From Archaeoglobaceae archaeon (lineage in GTDB: Archaea > Halobacteriota > Archaeoglobi > Archaeoglobales > Archaeoglobaceae): a stretch of 64,000 bases of DNA. Position numbers and translations under genes: made by a program. Position 1 is the stretch's first letter. Every line of letters starts with the position of its first letter. The stretch lies in contig JALVJV010000021.1 in assembly GCA_027028145.1 (NCBI GenBank), forward strand, positions 62,001 through 126,000, written 5' to 3'. Of this stretch, positions 59,788-64,000 are shown piece after piece. The notes beneath the pieces were generated by a model that was given only the letters and a program-made list of their open reading frames with translations, was not told the origin of the DNA and made no database searches.

Positions 59788-60743
59788 TTCTTCTGCTTGG
59801 TTCTGATTTCCTCAATAGCTTCCATCGCCGAATCCTTCACTTCATCCTTCTCCTCGTTCAAAAGCTCTTCCAAGAACTTGACGTCGCTCTCATCACCTAT
59901 GCTACCGAGAAGCATGGCTACGTCCTCCCTTATTCTGAAATCCTCATGCTTGAGATGACCTCTGATAACATCCTTGGCGAGCTTAATTACCTCCGGACTT
60001 TCCTTCGCTATCTGCTCGATTACAACCATGGCTCCGAATCTAACGAGAAACTCCTCATGTGCCAATAACTCCGCAAGAATTCTGATGTCTTCGGGATTCT
60101 TTTCGATCATGGATTTTATCTCATCCAACCTCCTCTCGTTGAGGAGGGTAACGAAATAATCGCGTTTGTAATCTCCGGAAGCTCTCCTAAGCCATTCTAT
60201 CAGTTCGCTCCTCGATAGGTAACCCGTAAGCTTGATCTCACCGTTTATTATTGTAGTTGGTGCCGAGGTTATGTCGAACTTCTGCATTAAATCCGTGAAT
60301 CTGCTCGCATCTATTATGATCGACCTTATCCTTGGATTCGCCACCGCAAAGCTGTTTACCGTCTCCACAACCTTAGCGCAATGCGGACAGATGGGCATAA
60401 CGAAAACCATTATCTCAGCCGATAGATCTTTGACTTCCTCAAGTTTAAATCCTTTCGACAGCATGATCAAGGTATTCAGAAAAGGCTCAAGCTCTTCTCT
60501 GAGTGGGATGGCATGGTAGATTATGTTTTCCCGACCGTTCTTCCTCAATATCATTGCCGGCTTTGCGATCAGACCATCTCTATCCTCAACAACGTAGGAA
60601 ATTTTATCGTTAGCTTCGGATAAAATCTTGGCGAAATCCTCGAAGTCCTTCCAGTTGTCGTCCGGAACGATTACGATTTCAACCCCTTCTTCGACTTCTC
60701 TAAGCTTGCTCTTTATCTTCTCGATCTCAGCAGGCGTTAACAT
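59784..60743 (-). CDS. Glutaredoxin/thioredoxin-fold protein fused to HEAT repeats
   Basis: 319 residues from ATG 60743 (MLTPAEIEKIKSKL). Two thioredoxin-like folds resemble archaeal protein disulfide oxidoreductases: the first lacks a CxxC, the second has VMPICPHCAKVVETV (about 120-134) and the cis-proline TSAPTTIING. The C-terminal third (about 215-319) is helical with HEAT-like units (LVRFGAMVVIEQIAKESPEV, DFRIREDVAMLLGSIGDESD). The fusion suggests redox action on a protein docked to the repeats. It is coupled to the cysteine-cluster gene. Confidence 0.8.
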   Translation of the reverse strand: MLTPAEIEKIKSKLREVEEGVEIVIVPDDNWKDFEDFAKILSEANDKISYVVEDRDGLIAKPAMILRKNGRENIIYHAIPLREELEPFLNTLIMLSKGFKLEEVKDLSAEIMVFVMPICPHCAKVVETVNSFAVANPRIRSIIIDASRFTDLMQKFDITSAPTTIINGEIKLTGYLSRSELIEWLRRASGDYKRDYFVTLLNERRLDEIKSMIEKNPEDIRILAELLAHEEFLVRFGAMVVIEQIAKESPEVIKLAKDVIRGHLKHEDFRIREDVAMLLGSIGDESDVKFLEELLNEEKDEVKDSAMEAIEEIRTKQKK

Positions 60744-60777
60744 CGAATTAACTAACCACCGCAACAATATATACTTT

Positions 60778-61638
60778 TCAGTGACCGTAAAGCTCCTTCC
60801 TCTTAGCTTCGAGCAATTCCTCCTTCAAGCCTCCGAATTCAGCCGCGGATTTAACCTTAACTCCATGTTCCTCGGCTTTTTTGAAGATCGGATCGATTTT
60901 AGTCCTCCACTTCAGATCTCTCGTCAGGTGATGATCCAGAACGATCTCTTTAACCCTCGTTCTTTCGATTAACCTTGAAATGCCTTCAACCGACTTCTCA
61001 AGGAGCTTGCTTCCGAATATGCGGGGTTGATAAGTCATAGGGCCATCCATGAAAACTACATCTGGATCAGATTCGATTATGAAGGCTATCTGATCGTCAT
61101 GAGTCGCTCCTTCCACGTCCGAAGTGTAAACGAACCGATTTTTCCCGTCATCTACGCAGACCTCGAGCACGTAGCCCAGTCTGCTATCTTTTCCGTGGAA
61201 AACCGGTTTCGAGAACGTGATTTGAATTTCTCCGAACTCGAATGTCTTTGAATCGGCGAACTCTATTTTCGGCGGATTATTTAGCTCGTTCAATCTCTTA
61301 AGGAAATACGCCGATCTACCCATTTGGCTTTTGTTTATCGCGTTTTTCGGATGTTTTAGTAGCACGGTTTTGCCGGCCAATATCTCCGGCTCGTTCGGGT
61401 TGTGATGGTCGTAGTGGTAGTGGGTGATTATAACCACATCTGCATTAAGCGTTTCCTGCTTTATTTTCCGCCAAAGTTCCTCTTTCCGCTTGATCTCTAT
61501 TTCATGCGGAGGTAGTCCGTATCTCTTCGGTCCTAACGCAACGCTTGGATCGATAACTATCTTAAGATCTTTCGTTTCGATAACAGTGCACATGCTTCTC
61601 GCTCCGAATGAATCGAAGGCTATGGGCTTGATCTTCAT
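60778..61638 (-). CDS. UPF0282 metallo-beta-lactamase fold protein
   Basis: 286 residues. SFGARSMCTVIETKDLKIVI starts the fold; ITHYHYDHHNPNEP gives the metal-binding HxHxDH, with KPVFHGKDS, YTSDVEGATHDDQ and EIVLDHHLTRDLKW later. These match UPF0282, an archaeal MBL family without an assigned reaction. It is 35 bp upstream of the thioredoxin-HEAT gene on the same strand, so the three genes likely form a unit. Confidence 0.85.
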   Translation of the reverse strand: MKIKPIAFDSFGARSMCTVIETKDLKIVIDPSVALGPKRYGLPPHEIEIKRKEELWRKIKQETLNADVVIITHYHYDHHNPNEPEILAGKTVLLKHPKNAINKSQMGRSAYFLKRLNELNNPPKIEFADSKTFEFGEIQITFSKPVFHGKDSRLGYVLEVCVDDGKNRFVYTSDVEGATHDDQIAFIIESDPDVVFMDGPMTYQPRIFGSKLLEKSVEGISRLIERTRVKEIVLDHHLTRDLKWRTKIDPIFKKAEEHGVKVKSAAEFGGLKEELLEAKRKELYGH

Positions 61639-61676
61639 GGAATAGAGTTACAGCTAAAGAATCTTAAATTTAGCTT

Positions 61677-62132
61677 TTAAGTAATTGATTCTTTACCACA
61701 TTTGCGATATTTAATTATAAATCCCCTATCTTTTTTCTTGATATTCTTTAGCTCAAGTTCCACTCTTTTTTTTGAGATATTCTTGTCAAACGATTCGTAA
61801 TAAAGGATCGCCACAATCAGACCTTTATAACCTAACGACCTAACGAGATTGTAGCACGCTTTTATTTGTTCTGGTTTTCTTTTTGCGTCTCTACTGCCAA
61901 ACTTGCCCGTCGTGCATTCGACTATGCAAACCTTATCCGAAAATATGAAAATGCAATCGCATCCCCCGTCCTTGCTAAAGTATCTATCTGCACATCCATC
62001 AAATCTGATTTTAAGCTTATATCCCGATGCTTTTATTCTGCAACAATCGATATGTAGACTGAAATCGAAGCAATCATTGTCGTTGATTTTATCTTTCAAT
62101 TTCTCAATTAGCCTATCGATTTCACTCTCCAT
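61677..62132 (-). CDS. Nuclease-like protein coupled to an ATPase
   Basis: 151 residues from ATG 62132 (MESEIDRLIEKLKDK), overlapping the ATPase stop by 11 bp. Strand GGCDCIFIFSDKVCIVECTT followed by GKFGSRDAKRKPEQIKACYN has the shape of a PD-(D/E)xK nuclease core: an aspartate, a beta strand ending in Glu, then Lys and a helix with a glutamine. IVAILYYESFDKNISKKRVE follows. The motif is suggestive, not proven; the usual E-x-K triplet is not exact. It is cysteine-rich and more AT-rich than the neighbours. Confidence 0.6.
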   Translation of the reverse strand: MESEIDRLIEKLKDKINDNDCFDFSLHIDCCRIKASGYKLKIRFDGCADRYFSKDGGCDCIFIFSDKVCIVECTTGKFGSRDAKRKPEQIKACYNLVRSLGYKGLIVAILYYESFDKNISKKRVELELKNIKKKDRGFIIKYRKCGKESIT

Positions 62133-63552
62133 GAATCTTCCTCCAAACAGCTTCTTCAACGTCGGCGTATCTATTGGAGAGTTCCATTATAACAGATGAA
62201 AATTCTTCTTCCTCGATTCCATCATCAGTAACCTTTACTTCCTCGACAGTTCCGTCGAGCTTGAATCTGTATATCTTCAGAGAGTTCGAATCTAAGCCCT
62301 CCTCCTCTCTATAACCTCTTTCCTTCTTTTCCTCTGGACTGAGCTTGTTGAGTTTTATTTGATTATCAATCTCATCCAAGATTATCGGGCTGTGAGTTGT
62401 TATCAAAACGTTGGCATATTTACTGAGCATGGCTAAAGCCCTCGTTACGATACTTTGCATGTATGGATGAAGATGAGTCTCTGGCTCTTCTATCACTATA
62501 AATGCTCTTTCATCCTCTATCACGTATCTTAAATAAACGATTAGGGGTGCCAACTCCCTCACGCCGGAATGAGATCTGAGTATAGGAACAACCAAGTCGC
62601 TCTTTTTAAAGAACATCTCCGGGAATACCAACCCTTCAGTTTCAATATGAATCACACCACCAATAGATTCCTCCAAAAAATCGGCGATTTTGGCTATTTT
62701 TTCATTTTTAATTTCTTTTCTATCTATTATAAGCTTTGAAAGCATGTGGATGTCTGGAAATCCTATTGGAAATTCATCCTTTCTTCTTGCTTCAAGTAAG
62801 GCGTATCTGATCAAGCTTGGAGCGAATCTGAGAAATCCAGACTTGCTGTCCGTAAGGATAAAGCTCGCTCTTGATGTAAGAAAACCATCCAAATATGTGG
62901 ACATTATATATGGAATTGCCATCGTAACGAAATCGAAAACTATCCCAGAAACTTCTCCAATATCAATATTTGGGGAAATATTTTCTTCGTAAACTATTTT
63001 ATTCTTATATTTTAGCATTAGCTTATTTTTCGACTTATCAAACTCTATAAGATAATCGTTTTCTTCTATGAGCTTGTCGAGACCTCTTATCCTCACTTCA
63101 TCATCGATCCTAATCTCTACGCATTTCGATGATTCATCGTTGCATATCTTGATTTCGCAGGAATCTGCACCGCTACGTATCAACTCTCTAACATCGCTTA
63201 CTCTGAACGTATCCTTGAAGTATTGAGGCATTACCTTTTCATGGGCTTCTTGAGTTATTTCCATAACCTTCGTAAGCAGTCGGTATGTAAATTCCTCATC
63301 AAATTTTATAGTTTCACCGAATCCAAATTTTTCATATTCACCACTTACTGTAAGGCATATATCGAGAAACTCATGAAGAGGATAGATCTTATCCGCTAAA
63401 ATTCCCCAATCGGGCTCCATCCTTTGAAGCATCCAGATCAGATAAGCCAGATAGGACTTTCCCGTTCCTCCTGGGCCAATAAATACCGTAAAATCGCCTA
63501 AGGTAACATCGGCATGTTTAATCGGACCGAAGTTTTTTACGATAAATCTCAT
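62122..63552 (-). CDS. OLD-like AAA/ABC-type ATPase
   Basis: 476 residues from ATG 63552, 26 bases after a TATA box on this strand (63571-63582), so probably leaderless. FIVKNFGPIKHADVTL and Walker A VFIGPGGTGKSYLAYLIW open the chain; near the end come an ABC-like signature SHSGVRELAPLIVYL, Walker B FIVIEEPETHLHPYMQS and the H-loop ITTHSPIIL. The layout matches predicted ATPases of the OLD/AAA_21 type, common in antiphage systems. No TOPRIM domain is fused; the nuclease-like partner is a separate gene. Confidence 0.82.
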   Translation of the reverse strand: MRFIVKNFGPIKHADVTLGDFTVFIGPGGTGKSYLAYLIWMLQRMEPDWGILADKIYPLHEFLDICLTVSGEYEKFGFGETIKFDEEFTYRLLTKVMEITQEAHEKVMPQYFKDTFRVSDVRELIRSGADSCEIKICNDESSKCVEIRIDDEVRIRGLDKLIEENDYLIEFDKSKNKLMLKYKNKIVYEENISPNIDIGEVSGIVFDFVTMAIPYIMSTYLDGFLTSRASFILTDSKSGFLRFAPSLIRYALLEARRKDEFPIGFPDIHMLSKLIIDRKEIKNEKIAKIADFLEESIGGVIHIETEGLVFPEMFFKKSDLVVPILRSHSGVRELAPLIVYLRYVIEDERAFIVIEEPETHLHPYMQSIVTRALAMLSKYANVLITTHSPIILDEIDNQIKLNKLSPEEKKERGYREEEGLDSNSLKIYRFKLDGTVEEVKVTDDGIEEEEFSSVIMELSNRYADVEEAVWRKIHGE

Positions 63553-63596
63553 AATTTCATCTGATGCTTCAAAAATTATAAGACTTTGCACGCCAA

Positions 63597-64000
63597 CTAA
63601 ATCTCAAAACTCATTCCATCTTCGGCAATCACGAATTCGATGTCCTCTCTAACGCATCTAAGACGTTCAAGTATTCTGTCTCTTACCTCGTAGGCTTGGG
63701 GATACATATGCGTCAGATAAACGACCTTAGCTCTGCAGAACGGCAGCACTTCCGCAAAGTTTTCAGGAGTGGTATGATCTCTCGATATTCCAGACGGTAG
63801 AGACATCTCGTGGATGAGCGCATCGCATTCGATCTCCACCAATTCCTTGAGCGGACTCGTATCCCCGCTCACTACAATCCTTCTGCCATTAAACTCGATA
63901 ACGTAAGCCTGACTGACGATCGAGTGTCTTGTTGGGATGGTTTTAACTCTAAACTCCCCGATCTCGAATTCCGGATCTTCGAAAACCTTAAACTTCGGCT
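63597..64000 (-). CDS. MBL-fold hydrolase, RNase Z-like, 5' part beyond window
   Basis: The visible C-terminal 133 codons or so include FRVKTIPTRHSIVSQAYVIE, RRIVVSGDTSPLKELVE, CDALIHEMSLPSG and VVYLTHMYPQAYEVRD. The HS, SGDTS, HE and TH-MYP positions parallel the late metal ligands of RNase Z/ElaC-type MBL proteins, which mature tRNA 3' ends, or their phosphodiesterase relatives. The frame is open to the right edge. The HxHxDH motif would lie outside the window, so the exact family is undecided. Confidence 0.75.
   Translation of the reverse strand, partial: PKFKVFEDPEFEIGEFRVKTIPTRHSIVSQAYVIEFNGRRIVVSGDTSPLKELVEIECDALIHEMSLPSGISRDHTTPENFAEVLPFCRAKVVYLTHMYPQAYEVRDRILERLRCVREDIEFVIAEDGMSFEI

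Overview
The window is a gene-dense chromosomal segment from a thermophilic euryarchaeon, most likely Archaeoglobaceae (Archaeoglobus, Ferroglobus or Geoglobus). Formylmethanofuran dehydrogenase subunits (FwdD, FwdB) and a methanofuran-biosynthesis kinase lie beside archaeal replication genes: family B polymerase, the large subunit of polymerase D, RadA, a TIP49/RuvBL ATPase, an ATP-dependent ligase, NreA and SMC-ScpA-ScpB. There is no methyl-CoM reductase here. A phenylacetate-CoA-ligase-like enzyme paired with a branched-chain-type binding protein, and the moderate GC content, hint at Ferroglobus or Geoglobus; the genus is an inference.

Layout. 0-8 kb: glycosyltransferase, GfcR-like regulator, Nob1, PdxS-PdxT, TruA, aIF1, HD protein, DUF429, NreA, methyltransferase. 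8-12 kb: a nickel/peptide-type ABC operon (DUF4198 protein, Tat lipoprotein, two permeases) without ATPases. 12-19 kb: LysRS-I, binding protein plus CoA ligase, a secreted-like Ig-fold protein coupled to a membrane HTH protein, TraB. 19-27 kb: ACT regulator, RlmE, PyrH, fwdDB, tRNA-Pro, MfnE, Zn-ribbon, aEF1B, an Upf1-like helicase, TrmJ. 27-37 kb: MBL hydrolase, scpB-scpA-smc plus a coiled-coil protein, PolB, TIP49, Nudix, TFS. 37-42.6 kb: a long AT-rich control region, a 27-residue peptide gene, a UbiA-type prenyltransferase, then an opposing operon of KaiC/RAD55-like ATPase, roadblock-like protein and FIST-domain protein, then RadA. 42.6-54.5 kb: glnA, ligase, Dph6-like, GATase, BtpA, HTH, S15, core MetE, MarC, HemA-HemB, tRNA-Ser, an unknown protein and a predicted kinase. 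54.5-64 kb: DP2, MtnA, Cys-cluster protein, thioredoxin-HEAT protein, UPF0282, then a nuclease-like protein overlapping an OLD-like ATPase, and a partial MBL hydrolase.

The least expected content is non-coding. Reading the gaps on both strands shows four two-guide C/D box sRNAs (12.1, 17.7, 24.6 and 54.5 kb), nearly all with exact 12-nt guides, and one H/ACA guide RNA (42.6 kb) with a complete pocket, K-loop and ACA box 15 nt from the upper stem. Three of the eight C/D guides match 16S rRNA segments I know from memory. Many starts look leaderless: a TATA-like box lies about 26 nt upstream of the start codon.

The best candidates for undescribed systems are the peptide-UbiA module with its palindrome-rich control region, the KaiC-roadblock-FIST operon, and the two-gene ATPase/nuclease module at 61.7-63.6 kb. 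No CRISPR array, rRNA gene, insertion sequence or intein was seen.
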